The notes beneath the pieces are model-generated. The model searched no databases, was not told the DNA's origin, and saw nothing but the letters and a program-made list of their open reading frames with translations. From CAVXFB01 sp963760935 (lineage in GTDB: Bacteria > Planctomycetota > Planctomycetia > Pirellulales > Thermoguttaceae), in the NCBI GenBank assembly GCA_963760935.1, contig CAVXFB010000008.1, forward strand, positions 1,178,001-1,242,000: a DNA stretch of 64,000 bases, in the 5' to 3' direction. Both the position numbers and the translations under genes were made by a program. Below, one piece after another: positions 19,694 through 28,627 of this stretch; the first letter of the stretch is position 1, and every line of letters starts with the position of its first letter.

Positions 19694-21983
19694 ATGGCGA
19701 TTGCTGCAAACCTCGGCTTCCCGCGCATTGGCGCTCGGCGTGAGCTGAAACGCGTGATTGAAGACTACTGGGCGGGAAACGTCGACCCGGAGGAACTGCA
19801 AACTGCGGCCGTTGGGCTCAGATGCCAACACTGGCAGTTGCAGCAATCGCTCGGCATCGAGCACATTCCTTCCAACGACTTCTCGCTCTACGACCATGTC
19901 CTCGACACGGTGGCCATGGTCGGCGCGGTGCCCAAACGGTTCAGTTTCTCGGGCGATATGGTCGATCTGGCCACGTACTTCGCCATGGCGCGTGGCACCA
20001 GCGAAATTGCGCCGATGGACATGACCAAGTGGTTCGACACGAACTACCACTACATCGTGCCCGAGTTCGAAGGCGGCATGAAGTTCCGTTTGGCGGCGAC
20101 CAAGGCGGTCGATCAGTTTCAAGAGGCACTGGCCTTGGGCATCCATACGCGGCCGGTGCTGCTGGGGCCGCTCACGTTCCTACTCCTGGGCAAAAGCAAA
20201 GAGTCTAAGCTCAATCCGCTGTCGCTGTTGGACGAATTGCTGCCGGTCTATGAGGACGTGTTGTGGCGGCTTGCCCACGCCGGAGCCGACTGGGTGCAGA
20301 TCGACGAGCCGGTACTGGCGTTGGATCTGCCGAGGGATGCGATGCGTTTGATGGAATCGGCCTGTGCGCGGTTGAGTGCGGCGTCGGAGCAAATTCGCAT
20401 CTGTTTGGCGACGTATTTTGGCGATCTGGCAGATAATCTGGCGGCGACCTTGAAGCTGCCGGTGGCGGCCGTGCACCTCGACCTGGTTCGTGCGCCGCAA
20501 CAGCTCGAGCGCGCCTTGAAGCTGACGCCGCAGGGAACGATGCTTTCGTTGGGCGCGATCGACGGCCGCAATGTGTGGCGGACCGACCTGGAGCGATCGC
20601 TATCGTTGTTGGACCAAGCGGCCGACAAGCTGGGCACCGAGCGGATCATGGTCGCCCCGTCGTGCTCGCTCTTGCATTGCCCGATCGATTTGGACAATGA
20701 GCCGTCGCTCGATGCCGAGTTGAAGCATTGGATGGCGTTTGCCAAGCAGAAAATTGGTGAAGTCTCGTTGCTGGCCCGGGCGCTCAATGAAGGCCGGGCG
20801 GCCGTTGCCGAAGAATTGGCCGCCAACCGAGCAGCCGCCGAAGATCGCAAGCAGTCGCGGCGCATCCACAATGCGGCCGTCGAGCAGCGATTGGCCGACG
20901 TCGACGGCGACATGTTGCGCCGGCGTCACGCTTTTGCCGAGCGACGCGCGGCGCAGCGCAAGGTCCTGTCTCTGCCGCTGTTGCCCACCACCACGATTGG
21001 CTCGTTCCCACAGACCAGCGAAGTGCGCAAAGCCCGGGCGGCGTTGAAGAAAGGTCAGTCATCCGTCGCCCAGTATGAGGCGTTCTGCCGGCAGGAGATC
21101 GAGCGCAGCCGTGCGCTTTCAAGAGGAGATCGATCTGGACGTGCTGGTGCACGGCGAATGCGAGCGGACCGACATGGTCGAGTATTTCGGCGAGCAGATG
21201 GAAGGTTTTGCGTTCACGTCGAACGGTTGGGTGCAAAGCTACGGCACACGGTGCGTGAAGCCGCCGATCGTTTTTGGCGATGTATCGCGACCTCAGCCCA
21301 TGACTGTCCGTTGGTCGCAGTATGCCAAATCGCTCAGCGCCCGACCCATGAAGGGCATGCTTACCGGCCCGATTACGATTCTGCAATGGTCGTTCGTGCG
21401 CGACGATCAGCCGCGGCGCGACACGGCATTTCAGATCGCGATTGCGGTGCGTGACGAGGTCGAGGACCTGGAAGCGGCCGGCATCCAGATTATCCAGATC
21501 GACGAGCCCGCCCTGCGCGAGGGCTTGCCGCTGCGCCGCTCGGAATGGGGCGATTATCTCAAGTGGGCCGTCGACGCCTTCCTGCTGGCTTCGACCGGCG
21601 TGCGCGACGAGACGCAGATTCACACGCACATGTGCTACTCGGAGTTTAACGACATCATCGAATCGATCGCCGCCTTGGACGCCGACGTGATCTCGATCGA
21701 GGCCTCGCGTTCCGACATGGAACTGTTGAGCGCCTTCGTGAAGTTCAAGTATCCCAACGAGATTGGTCCGGGCGTGTACGACATTCACAGTCCGCGCGTG
21801 CCGGAGACGGAAGAGATCATGGGCCGGCTGAAAAAGGTGTTGCAGGCAGTGCCCGCCGAGCGGCTCTGGATCAATCCCGACTGCGGCCTGAAGACGCGTG
21901 GTTGGCCCGAGGTGCACGCGGCGCTACGGAACATGGTGGAAGCCGCGAAGAGCCTGCGTCGGACGATGGACTCGTCTTCTTGA
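19694..21983 (+). CDS. metE: cobalamin-independent methionine synthase (frame break)
   Basis: Transfers methyl from 5-methyltetrahydropteroyltriglutamate to homocysteine. Repaired length is about 763 residues, matching MetE. The start MAIAANLGFPRIGARRELK is diagnostic, and an upstream in-frame ATG at 19673 lacks support. The catalytic C-terminal barrel shows LPTTTIGSFPQT, FGEQMEGFAFTSNGWVQSYG, GMLTGPITILQWSF, the zinc ligands in HTHMCYSEF, and NPDCGLKTRGWPE. The frame changes near 21109 (EIERS-VRFQEEIDLDV), an apparent extra C between two GCGC sites. The last 319 bases plus the downstream flank are duplicated at 28309-29086. Divergent from the homocysteine methyltransferase gene. Confidence 0.95.
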
Positions 21984-22055
21984 CGGCGCATCAGGTGCGG
22001 CTCACATATTGCGTATGATGTCGCCGAATTGCCAGCGATTCCCCATTGGAACCGT

Positions 22056-22112
22056 AGGGTCCGCCGTGCGGACAGAAGCCGTAGGGTCCGCCATGCGGAC
22101 CGTAGCGGTACG
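22056..22112. repeat. two tandem REP hairpins (GGTCCGC family)
   Basis: GTAGGGTCCGCCGTGCGGAC followed by GTAGGGTCCGCCATGCGGAC. Each folds as GTCCGC-n2-GCGGAC. The same unit recurs at 28700-28756 and 34614-34634, so it is a dispersed REP family. Confidence 0.75.
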
Positions 22113-22167
22113 GCACGTTCACGTAGCAGCTCATTTGTACGAGTAGAGTCCCGCCTGCAATCGTCGA

Positions 22168-22420
22168 ATGCCGCTGTCGATTCGCCGTCTGAAACAACAC
22201 GAACCGGCACTGGCAGAGCTGGTGGCGCCCGCGTGGCATAGTCGCTATGGCCAACGATGGCAGGTGAAAACGGTCATGAGTATGTTGAAGCGGTTGTTGA
22301 GGGCCGCTTTACGAGTGAGGCAGTATTGGCCCAAGGTCGAGAGATCTTCCTGCGAGCACTCACCCTCACTATAATGAGCCTCTGGCGGTGCAGGGTTTTC
22401 TGCGGAGTAACCCCAACTCG
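22168..22420 (+). pseudogene. DDE transposase C-terminal relic, copy 1
   Basis: Encodes RYGQRWQVKTVMSMLKR...ALRVRQYW in one frame, then REIFLRALTLTIMSLW in the next, the typical end of an IS4/IS5-group DDE transposase (RWQVETVxSMxKR ... CREIxLRALTHNIM). The frame shift at the GTCGAGAGATC step is shared by all copies and has no GCGC nearby, so the decay is real and predates amplification. No catalytic DDE remains. Confidence 0.7.
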
Positions 22421-22500
22421 ATAATTGTGTATGCTGTCCCCGGAATTCCGGTGCTGAATTATCGAAGGGTCAAGTGAGTTAGGTATGCTGTCCCCGGAAC

Positions 22501-22777
22501 TTCCCGAAATGTCGTTGTCGATTCGCCGTCTGAAACGACACGAAGGGGCACTGGCAGAGCTGGTGGCGCCTGCGCGGCATAGTCGCTATGGCCAACGATG
22601 GCAGGTGAAAACGGTCATGAGTATGTTGAAGCGGTTGTTGAGGGCCGCTTTACGAGTGAGGCAGTATTGGTCCAAGGTCGAGAGATCTTCCTGCGAGCAC
22701 TCACCCTCACTATAATGAGCCTCTGGCGGTGCAGGGTTTCCTGCGGAGTAACTCCAACTCGATAATTGTGTATGCTG
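22501..22777 (+). pseudogene. DDE transposase C-terminal relic, copy 2
   Basis: Same RWQVKTVMSMLKRLLRAAL segment as copy 1, with the same internal frame shift, inside the first unit of the 358-base tandem repeat. Flanked on both sides by TATGCTGTCCCCGGAA. Confidence 0.65.
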
Positions 22778-22858
22778 TCCCCGGAATTCCGGTGTCCCCG
22801 GAATTCCGGTGCTGAATTATCGAAGGGTCAAGTGAGTTAGGTATGCTGTCCCCGGAAC

Positions 22859-23137
22859 TTCCCGAAATGTCGTTGTCGATTCGCCGTCTGAAACGACACG
22901 AAGGGGCACTGGCAGAGCTGGTGGCGCCCGCGCGGCATAGTCGCTATGGCCAACGATGGCAGGTGAAAACGGTCATGAGTATGTTGAAGCGGTTGTTGAG
23001 GGCCGCTTTACGAGTGAGGCAGTATTGGTCCAAGGTCGAGAGATCTTCCTGCGAGCACTCACCCTCACTATAATGAGCCTCTGGCGGTGCAGGGTTTCCT
23101 GCGGAGTAACTCCAACTCGATAATTGTGTATGCTGTC
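22859..23137 (+). pseudogene. DDE transposase C-terminal relic, copy 3
   Basis: Second unit of the tandem repeat, essentially identical to copy 2. Followed by TATGCTGTCCCCGGAATTCC and then unrelated sequence. Confidence 0.65.
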
Positions 23138-23251
23138 CCCGGAATTCCCCCCTTGACGCAAGCGGATTACGAGAAAGCCCCGGTTAGGAATCTTCGGTTA
23201 CAGTTGCGCCGACGGCGGGCGTCGGCGTGGAGATTGGGGAGGTCATTCTCG

Positions 23252-23692
23252 GTGAAGAAAAGTAGCTTTCGTGTCAAGTCATTTCGATTGGCGACCGAGG
23301 ACGGGATTGCAATACGACGGTTCTTTCGTAAACATCGCATCCTCAAGCTGGCTCAATTTCTTGTGTTCCTGGCGATAATACCGGCCTTTGTGGCAACCGC
23401 GAATTTCATTGCTGCGGAAACGCCAGAGCAAGCCCTTGCGAAGAATAAGCAGCCGTTGCCGGCCGGTTGGACGGCGGGCGTATGGAATCACGACCATTAT
23501 TTCAGGTGGTGGACCATATCCGAACGTCCGATCCTGTTCGGGTTGTCTGCACTCACCCTGGTCATAGGAGTTCTGTTCCTGTGGAGTTCTCTCGTATGGC
23601 TGTGGTGGAAAGCAAGAGCAAGCCAACCACCTCCCACGGAAACCAACCAGACGAACGACGAAGCCAAAAAGAAGACAGAAGATGCAGAGTAA
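23252..23692 (+). CDS. small two-segment membrane protein, unknown
   Basis: 146 residues from GTG at 23252, chosen because GGGGAGG lies 9 bases upstream and the earlier in-frame sequence is repeat DNA. A basic N-terminus (KKSSFRVKSFRLATEDG) is followed by hydrophobic segments near residues 32-48 (AQFLVFLAIIPAFVATANFI) and 94-118 (ILFGLSALTLVIGVLFLWSS), and a charged, Lys/Glu-rich cytoplasmic tail. Base composition is less GC-rich than the flanking core genes. It is enclosed by repeat copies, so it is probably island cargo. No family recognised. Confidence 0.5.
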   Translation: MKKSSFRVKSFRLATEDGIAIRRFFRKHRILKLAQFLVFLAIIPAFVATANFIAAETPEQALAKNKQPLPAGWTAGVWNHDHYFRWWTISERPILFGLSALTLVIGVLFLWSSLVWLWWKARASQPPPTETNQTNDEAKKKTEDAE

Positions 23693-24183
23693 TGGCGGGC
23701 TTCACAGATTCACAGCCGCGTCGGACATTGCCGACAAACGGACAAGCAGAGACGAAAGAGCAGCCGCCTGCGTCGTTTGCAAGACCTGGGATAGTTCCGG
23801 GTGGGATAGTTCCGGGAGTTCCGGTTCGGGAGTTCCGGGGGGAGTTCCGGGGACAGCATACTGAATTATCGAAGGGTCAAGTGAGTTAGGTATGCTGTCC
23901 CCGGAACTTCCCGATTCGCCGTCTGAAACAACACGAACGGGCACTGGCAGAGCTGGCGGCGCCCGCGCGGCATAGTCGCTATGGCCAACGATGGCAGGTG
24001 AAAACGGTCATGAGTATGTTGAAGCGGTTGTTGGGGGCCGCTTTACGAGTGAGGCAGTATTGGCCCAAGGTCGAGAGATCTTCCTGCGAGCACTCACCCT
24101 CACTATAATGAGCCTCTGACAGTGCAGGGTCTTCTACGGAGTAACTCCAACCTGAAAATTGTGTATGCTGTCCCCCGAGTTGC
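23693..24183. repeat. repeat-rich spacer with boundary motifs and transposase relic copy 4
   Basis: Contains GGGAGTTCCGGGG repeats (23800-23845), an inverted GGGGACAGCATAC (23846-23858), the forward motif TATGCTGTCCCC near 23890, a fourth DDE transposase tail relic (about 23910-24160, RYGQRWQVKTVMSMLKRLLG), and two successive copies of ATGCTGTCCCCCGAGTTGCA directly before the Rhs relic. Confidence 0.65.
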
Positions 24184-25403
24184 ATGCTGTCCCCCGAGTT
24201 GCACCACGACGCCTGGAACCGGCTGGTGAAGGTCTATGAGGACGATGACGGTCTTGGCGTGTACGAGCCGGGCACGGACGACACGTTGACGGCCCAATAC
24301 GAATATGACGGCAGGAATCGCCGCATCGAGAAGGCCGTCACCGGCGCAAACGGCGTCCACTACTATTACAACCAGCAGTGGCAGATGCTGGAAGAGGTTT
24401 TTGTGGACGGCCAGGGTACAAGGGTGGCCGCGAACGAGTACGTCTGGTCGCCGGACTACGTCGATTCGCCCATCGTCCGCTTCCACGACGGCAACGGCGA
24501 CGGCGATTGCGATCCGGTGAACGATGCGGGCGACAGCATCCGCTGGTACACGACCGACGCCAACCATAACGTTACAACGACGATCACAGTCGGGCATACG
24601 TCAACCGTGACCGAGCACTACGTCTACGACGCTTACGGCAAGGCGACGGCGTGCGACGATGATTGGGATGCGATCGGTGCTCCTTCGGAAGATGGTCCGC
24701 TCTACTGCGGCTACTTCTTCGACGCCGAGACCGCCATCTACCAGGTCCGCAATCGGTATTATGACTCCAGCCTATCGACATGGATCAGCAGAGACCCAAT
24801 TGGGTATGCGGCACGTTGCGCCAACTTGTACGAATACGTCGGAGACTCACCGACGAACAGAACCGATCCGTCAGGGCTGCAATACTTCCCGTATATTCCT
24901 CCACCGCCGCCTGCACCGAAACCAGGTCCAAGTGGCGGGAACGGTAGAAGACCTGGCGGCATAGGGTACATCAACACACGTCTTGTTGCTCGAACTTTGC
25001 TCACAATAACACTGGGTTCCCTGCACACTTGCCACCAGGAGTGACTCCGCCTATGGGGCCACCCACTGGACAGCACCAGACCTTTCCATACCCTAGCAAT
25101 CCTCCTGGTCTAATTGGTGGCAATGGCGCTAATCCGTGTGTTCTGGCGATTGTGAAGTGCGCAGGATCGGTGAGCGTGTTCCATTTCACCCCAGGAGACA
25201 GCCCTAGCAGCACCATCGGCGGATATTCGTGGCCGCAGGGCTGTAGCGTACTCATCTGTGGTGGTGGCCGTGATCCACAATCACGCTGTCTTGCGGACGA
25301 TGTTGTGAGTACTATGCAATCCCGTTTCAACTCTGTGCAGGTAGCAACGGGTATGCAGGGCTGTGGCGTAGACCAGAATGGAAATTGGTATGGCACAAAT
25401 TAG
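24184..25403 (+). pseudogene. Rhs/YD-repeat protein C-terminal relic with variable toxin-like tail
   Basis: No N-terminus: the frame starts directly in the repeat motif. Residues 8-215 are YD-repeat and Rhs core sequence (YEYDGRNRRIEKAVTG, EHYVYDAYGKAT, QVRNRYYDSSLSTWISRDPI, NLYEYVGDSPTNRTDPSGL), the conserved cleavage-proximal end of polymorphic Rhs toxins. A Pro-rich linker follows and the first frame stops at 25044. A second frame (25029-25403) continues with a cysteine-containing domain (PCVLAIVKCAGSVSVF ... CSVLICGGGRDPQSRC), possibly the variable C-terminal domain. The shift between frames is not near GCGC and may be genuine decay. A promoterless C-terminal cassette is typical of orphan Rhs tips. 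Confidence 0.7.
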
Positions 25404-25917
25404 CTATAAGACCGCCGCGATTGTGGCCTTGGTTCTGCTGGTCCTTGTTTTGGCTTTTTGGATGGGCGGACAAGTAGTCGAACTGAGGAACATTGCCAAG
25501 GATTGCTCGTCCCAGGGTAGATTTGAGCAACTTCGTTCCTTGCTGCTAATTTATCACCGCGAGCATGGACATTTTCCACCAACGAAGTATCAGACTAAAG
25601 CGAACGGCCCAGTCCATAGTTGGCGGGTCCTTCTGTTACCCTACATAGATGCAAATACTAAAAAGTTGTACTTGAAGTACAATTTCTCAGAACCTTGGGA
25701 TAGCCCAGGTAACTTGTCGATAGTACAGTCACCATTATGTACAAATTTTTTTAGCATGAATGGAAACGGTGTGGCAAACTATCTGGCAGTAGGTGAAGGG
25801 GACAACTGGCCATCGGAAAAGCCGTTAAAGGCTCGCTTAGTAACAGCGGGCAAAGATCAGTTTCTACTGGTCGAGTATCCTGATTCTCAGATTCGTTGGA
25901 TGGAACCAGAGTATTAG
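25390..25917 (+). CDS. DUF1559-like (pseudopilin-derived) protein
   Basis: 175 residues from MAQISYKTAAIV (an in-frame ATG at 25378 adds four). One N-terminal membrane segment (IVALVLLVLVLAFWM) is followed by a soluble domain with LLLIYHREHGHFPPTKY, HSWRVLLLPYIDA and FSEPWDSPGN, the conserved core of the planctomycete DUF1559/prepilin-like family. The usual N-terminal prepilin cleavage motif is not evident. It overlaps the end of the Rhs-tail frame by 14 bases, the position where an Rhs immunity gene is usually found, but nothing else shows an immunity role. Notably AT-richer than core genes. Confidence 0.6.
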   Translation: MAQISYKTAAIVALVLLVLVLAFWMGGQVVELRNIAKDCSSQGRFEQLRSLLLIYHREHGHFPPTKYQTKANGPVHSWRVLLLPYIDANTKKLYLKYNFSEPWDSPGNLSIVQSPLCTNFFSMNGNGVANYLAVGEGDNWPSEKPLKARLVTAGKDQFLLVEYPDSQIRWMEPEY

Positions 25918-26386
25918 GCACCCCAACGTCCATACTGCGAATTGATTCCTCTACAGACTCGCACGGGTGCCGCTGCTGGCTTGTCCAGCAGTGCTGCCGT
26001 CGAGACTCTCACTGATTCTCAACAGCAGAGGCCGCGTCAGTCGAAATCGCAAAACGACTTTCGCCAGTCGATACAGCAGCCGGTTGCGCCGTTCGCATAG
26101 GCTGGATTGGTTGTCGGCGATTTGACCCCAGCCGGCCCCTGTCCCTTCGCCATCATGCCACACGTCGGCAAGATGTTGTCCGCAAGATCGGCCGTGACCT
26201 ACTCGATTCAAGATTCACAGACAACAGCGGGAACGGTAACAGCGGAACCCGCAACAGAGAATCGGCAGGGAGCAACGGCGGGGAAAGCTACGTCGGCAAC
26301 GGCAACAGAGAATCGAGAAGGTATCGAGGAAGTTCCGGGGACAGTATACATAACTATTGACGTGGCTGGTTGGTTTTGCAAGATTC
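25918..26386. other. repeat-bearing spacer without a convincing gene
   Basis: Holds a REP hairpin (GCTGCTGGC-ttgt-CCAGCAG, about 25970-25995) related to the one inside 45899-46043, a duplicated GCAACAGAGAATCG, and GGGGACAGTATACATA just before the following RAYT gene. Short open frames on both strands show no known motif. Confidence 0.45.
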
Positions 26387-26680
26387 ATGGCCATGGCTCG
26401 ACTGGCAAGGGTGGTGATTCCTGGTTTGCCGCATCATATTACCCAGCGGGGTAATCGGCGGCAGGAGACTTTCTTCAACGACGACGATTATGCGGCCTAT
26501 GTGGAGTTGATGGGCCAGTGGTGTAAGGCATTGGGCGTGCAAATCTGGAGCTATTGCCTGATGCCCAATCACGTCCACTTGATCGCCGTGCCGAAGAGCG
26601 AAGACGGCCTGCGACGGGCGATCGGCGAGGCGCATCGTCGCTATTCGCGTCGGCGGGGTGGCACTGACGGAACGGAGTGA
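26387..26680 (+). pseudogene. REP-associated tyrosine transposase (RAYT), C-terminally truncated
   Basis: 98 residues, against about 223 for the intact relative at 27613. It has the N-terminal LPHHITQRGNRRQ, YCLMPNHVHLIAVP with the metal-binding HUH pair, and GLRRAIGEAHRRYSRR, then stops. The region that carries the catalytic tyrosine in the intact copy (RYVELNPVRA) is absent, so it cannot cleave DNA. GGGGACAGTATAC lies about 50 bases upstream, and a REP hairpin starts within a few bases of the truncation. Confidence 0.85.
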
Positions 26681-26682
26681 GG

Positions 26683-26713
26683 ATGTGTGCCACTGGCTTT
26701 GCCAGTGCTGTGG
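26683..26713. repeat. REP hairpin (GCCACTGGC family)
   Basis: GTGTGCCACTGGC-ttt-GCCAGTGCTGTG: a 9-bp stem GCCACTGGC. A related hairpin (GCCACTGGC-atta-CCAGTG) occurs at about 39566-39588 at the murC start. It sits exactly at the RAYT truncation point. Confidence 0.7.
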
Positions 26714-26754
26714 GGCGTATTGACGTTCCATTCCGTTGCGGGTAGAAGGAGGCA

Positions 26755-27342
26755 ATGGCACATCGGAAGACGGTGCGGCATTTTCACGAGGCGGGGCACC
26801 TGCACGAGTTGACGTTTTCCTGCTATCGTAGAATGCCGTTGCTGACCAATGACTCGTGGCGGGAGAAATTGTCACGATGCGTCGAAGCGGCCTGCGAAGC
26901 AACGTCGATGGAACTGGTCGGGTTCGTCTTCATGCCCGAGCATGTGCATCTGCTCGTGTATCCAACGGCGGTGAATCCTTCCATCAGCCGTTGTCTTGCT
27001 CGCATCAAGCAACCTTTCTCGATGCAAATCAAAGACATTCTGGTTGGACAAGGTTCACGGCTGCTGCCGAAACTCACGGTGCGGGAACGGCCGGGGAAGG
27101 AGTGTTTTCGATTCTGGCAAGAAGGGCCCGGTTTCGACCGGAACCTGTTTTCTGCCGACGCGATCTCATCTTCCTTGGAGCACATCCACAACAACCCTGT
27201 CAGCCGAGGGCTTTGTCGTCGTGCCGTGGACTGGAGATGGTCGTCGGCCAGATACTACATCAATGTGCCGCCACGACAGCAGCACGCCGAGTTGCCGATA
27301 ATTCACGGTTTGCCTAGCGGTATTCCGGGGACACAATACTAG
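26755..27342 (+). CDS. REP-associated tyrosine transposase-like protein, second type
   Basis: 195 residues. Y1-type fold: HELTFSCYRRMPLL, FVFMPEHVHLLVYP (HUH), RIKQPFSMQIK, FWQEGPGFDRNL, then LEHIHNNPVSRGL and DWRWSSARYY. In related proteins the helix before NNPV usually has a tyrosine (YIHNNPV), but here it is EHIHNNPV, so the nucleophile may be missing or displaced. The gene begins 43 bases after a REP hairpin and its last codons run into the GGGGACAC boundary motif of the next unit (GIPGTQY is encoded by the repeat). Its sequence is clearly different from the other RAYTs here. Confidence 0.8.
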   Translation: MAHRKTVRHFHEAGHLHELTFSCYRRMPLLTNDSWREKLSRCVEAACEATSMELVGFVFMPEHVHLLVYPTAVNPSISRCLARIKQPFSMQIKDILVGQGSRLLPKLTVRERPGKECFRFWQEGPGFDRNLFSADAISSSLEHIHNNPVSRGLCRRAVDWRWSSARYYINVPPRQQHAELPIIHGLPSGIPGTQY

Positions 27343-27784
27343 TATTGGCAAAATGGGCGGTTTGTTTTAGACTTCGGGCATGGCAAGATTGGCACGGCTG
27401 GTCATTCCTGATTTGCCGCATCATGTGACGCAACGCGGCAACCGGCGGCAACAGACGTTTTTCGACGACGGCGATTATGCGGCCTACCTGGAACTGATGT
27501 CCGAGTGGTGTCGTGAAGAGGGAGTGGAAATTTGGGCCTATTGCTTGATGCAGTATTCGGGGGACACAATACTAGTATTGATAAAATGGGCGGTTTGTTT
27601 TAGTCTTCGGGCATGGCAAGATTGGCACGGCTGGTCATTCCTGGTTTGCCGCATCATGTGACGCAACGCGGCAACCGGCGCCAACAGACGTTTTTCAACG
27701 ACGGCGATTATGCGGCCTACCTGGAACTGATGTCCGAGTGGTGTCGTGAAGAGGGAGTGGAAATTTGGGCCTATTGCTTGATGC
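27326..27784. repeat. partial tandem duplication of a RAYT 5' end
   Basis: 27326-27552 and 27558-27784 are near-identical direct copies: boundary motif GGGGACACAATACTAGTATT, AAAATGGGCGGTTTGTTTTA, the ATG and the first 57 codons. The palindrome CAATACTAGTATTG occurs in each. Confidence 0.85.
27380..27552 (+). pseudogene. RAYT 5' fragment interrupted by the next copy
   Basis: Starts MARLARLVIPDLPHHVTQRG and matches the downstream intact RAYT through EIWAYCLM, where the HUH motif should begin. At that point the boundary motif of the following copy takes over. It lacks both the HUH and the tyrosine. Confidence 0.85.
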
Positions 27785-28304
27785 CCAATCACGTCCACTT
27801 GATTGCGGTGCCGAAAACCGAGACTGGCTTGCGGCGGGCCATCGGCGAGGCCCATCGCCGCTATACGCGACGGATCAATTTCCGCGAAAAATGGCGAGGC
27901 TACCTGTGGCAGGGACGGTTTGCGTCGTTTATCATGGACGAGCCTTATCTGTTGGCGGCCGCGCGATACGTCGAGTTGAATCCCGTGCGAGCAAACTTGG
28001 CGATCAACGCCGAGGAGTGGCCTTGGAGCAGTGCAAGGGCCCATTTGTCGGGACGCGACGACCGGCTGACGAAAGTCGCTCCCCTGTTGGCAATAGTCGG
28101 CGATTGGCGCGGCCTCTTGAACAGTGCGATACGCGAAGAAGAACTTCTGGATTTGCGGGAACACGGACGTACAGGTCGGCCGCTTGGAAGTACGACGTTC
28201 TTGGAACGTCTGGAGGCTATCGCTGGTCGTGTCCTGACACCACAGAAAGGCGGTCGGCCACCAAAACTTCGCAAATTGCCATAACTAGTATTGTGTCCCC
28301 GGGA
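27558..28304 (+). mobile_element. RAYT unit with inverted ends
   Basis: Left end GGGGACACAATACTAGTATT and right end ACTAGTATTGTGTCCCC are inverted copies, enclosing a single intact RAYT gene with about 55 bases of 5' leader and 20 bases of 3' flank. The structure resembles a self-contained RAYT element. The right end abuts the second copy of the metE 3' end. Confidence 0.7.
27613..28284 (+). CDS. REP-associated tyrosine transposase (RAYT), intact
   Basis: 223 residues, full length for IS200/IS605-related TnpA-REP proteins, single-copy nucleases that cut at REP palindromes. N-terminal LPHHVTQRGNRRQQTFF, HUH in LMPNHVHLIAVP (residues about 56-67), YLWQGRFASFIMDEP, the catalytic-tyrosine helix AARYVELNPVRANL (residues about 115-128), WPWSSARAH, and a basic C-terminus (KGGRPPKLRKLP). 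Probable binding sites are the palindrome CAATACTAGTATTG and the GGGGACA motif at both ends. This is the only copy in the island with all catalytic residues. Confidence 0.92.
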   Translation: MARLARLVIPGLPHHVTQRGNRRQQTFFNDGDYAAYLELMSEWCREEGVEIWAYCLMPNHVHLIAVPKTETGLRRAIGEAHRRYTRRINFREKWRGYLWQGRFASFIMDEPYLLAAARYVELNPVRANLAINAEEWPWSSARAHLSGRDDRLTKVAPLLAIVGDWRGLLNSAIREEELLDLREHGRTGRPLGSTTFLERLEAIAGRVLTPQKGGRPPKLRKLP

Positions 28305-28308
28305 AATT

Positions 28309-28627
28309 GATCGCCGCCTTGGACGCCGACGTGATCTCGATCGAGGCCTCGCGGTCCGACATGGAGTTGTTGAGCGCCTTCGTGAAGTTCAAGTATCCCA
28401 ACGAGATTGGTCCGGGCGTGTACGACATTCACAGTCCGCGCGTGCCGGAGACGGAAGAGATCATGGGCCGGCTGAAAAAGGTGTTGCAGGCAGTGCCCGC
28501 CGAGCGGCTCTGGATCAATCCCGACTGCGGCCTGAAGACGCGTGGTTGGCCCGAGGTGCACGCGGCGCTACGAAACATGGTGGAAGCCGCGAAGAGCCTG
28601 CGTCGGACGATGGACTCGTCTTCTTGA
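28309..28627 (+). pseudogene. metE 3' fragment
   Basis: Encodes the last ~105 residues of MetE (including NPDCGLKTRGWPE and the stop) with only a few substitutions relative to 21665-21983. It has no start or upstream barrel, so it is not functional. It reflects capture and copying of a metE end, not a second gene. Confidence 0.85.

Larger units (their letters stand above)
21665..22442. repeat. long direct repeat, copy 1 (metE 3' end plus downstream sequence)
   Basis: 778 bases, nearly identical and without indels to 28309-29086 (constant offset 6644). It contains the last 105 codons of metE, two REP hairpins and a transposase-tail relic, and ends in TATGCTGTCCCC, the recurrent boundary motif of the island. 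Confidence 0.9.
22453..23151. repeat. tandem duplication, period 358
   Basis: Two consecutive copies of a block that starts GAATTATCGAAGGGTCAAG and ends ATGCTGTCCCCGGAATTCC, each with one transposase-tail relic. Corresponding positions 22485 and 22843 are 358 bases apart. The copies differ at very few positions, so the duplication is recent. Confidence 0.85.

Noticed and set aside
21109..21110. Programmed frameshift in metE
   Set aside because: No slippery heptamer is present; the break shares the GCGC context of the other thirteen and is better explained as a sequence error.
22453..23151. Tandem repeats resembling a CRISPR array
   Set aside because: The units are about 358 bases, contain a transposase-tail relic, and have no short repeat/spacer pattern; no cas genes are present.
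26107..26454. Open frame of 115 codons between the DUF1559-like gene and the RAYT
   Set aside because: Low-complexity, spans a REP boundary motif and the RAYT leader, and shows no domain or ribosome site.
28309..28627. A second functional metE
   Set aside because: Only the last 105 codons are present, within a long direct repeat.
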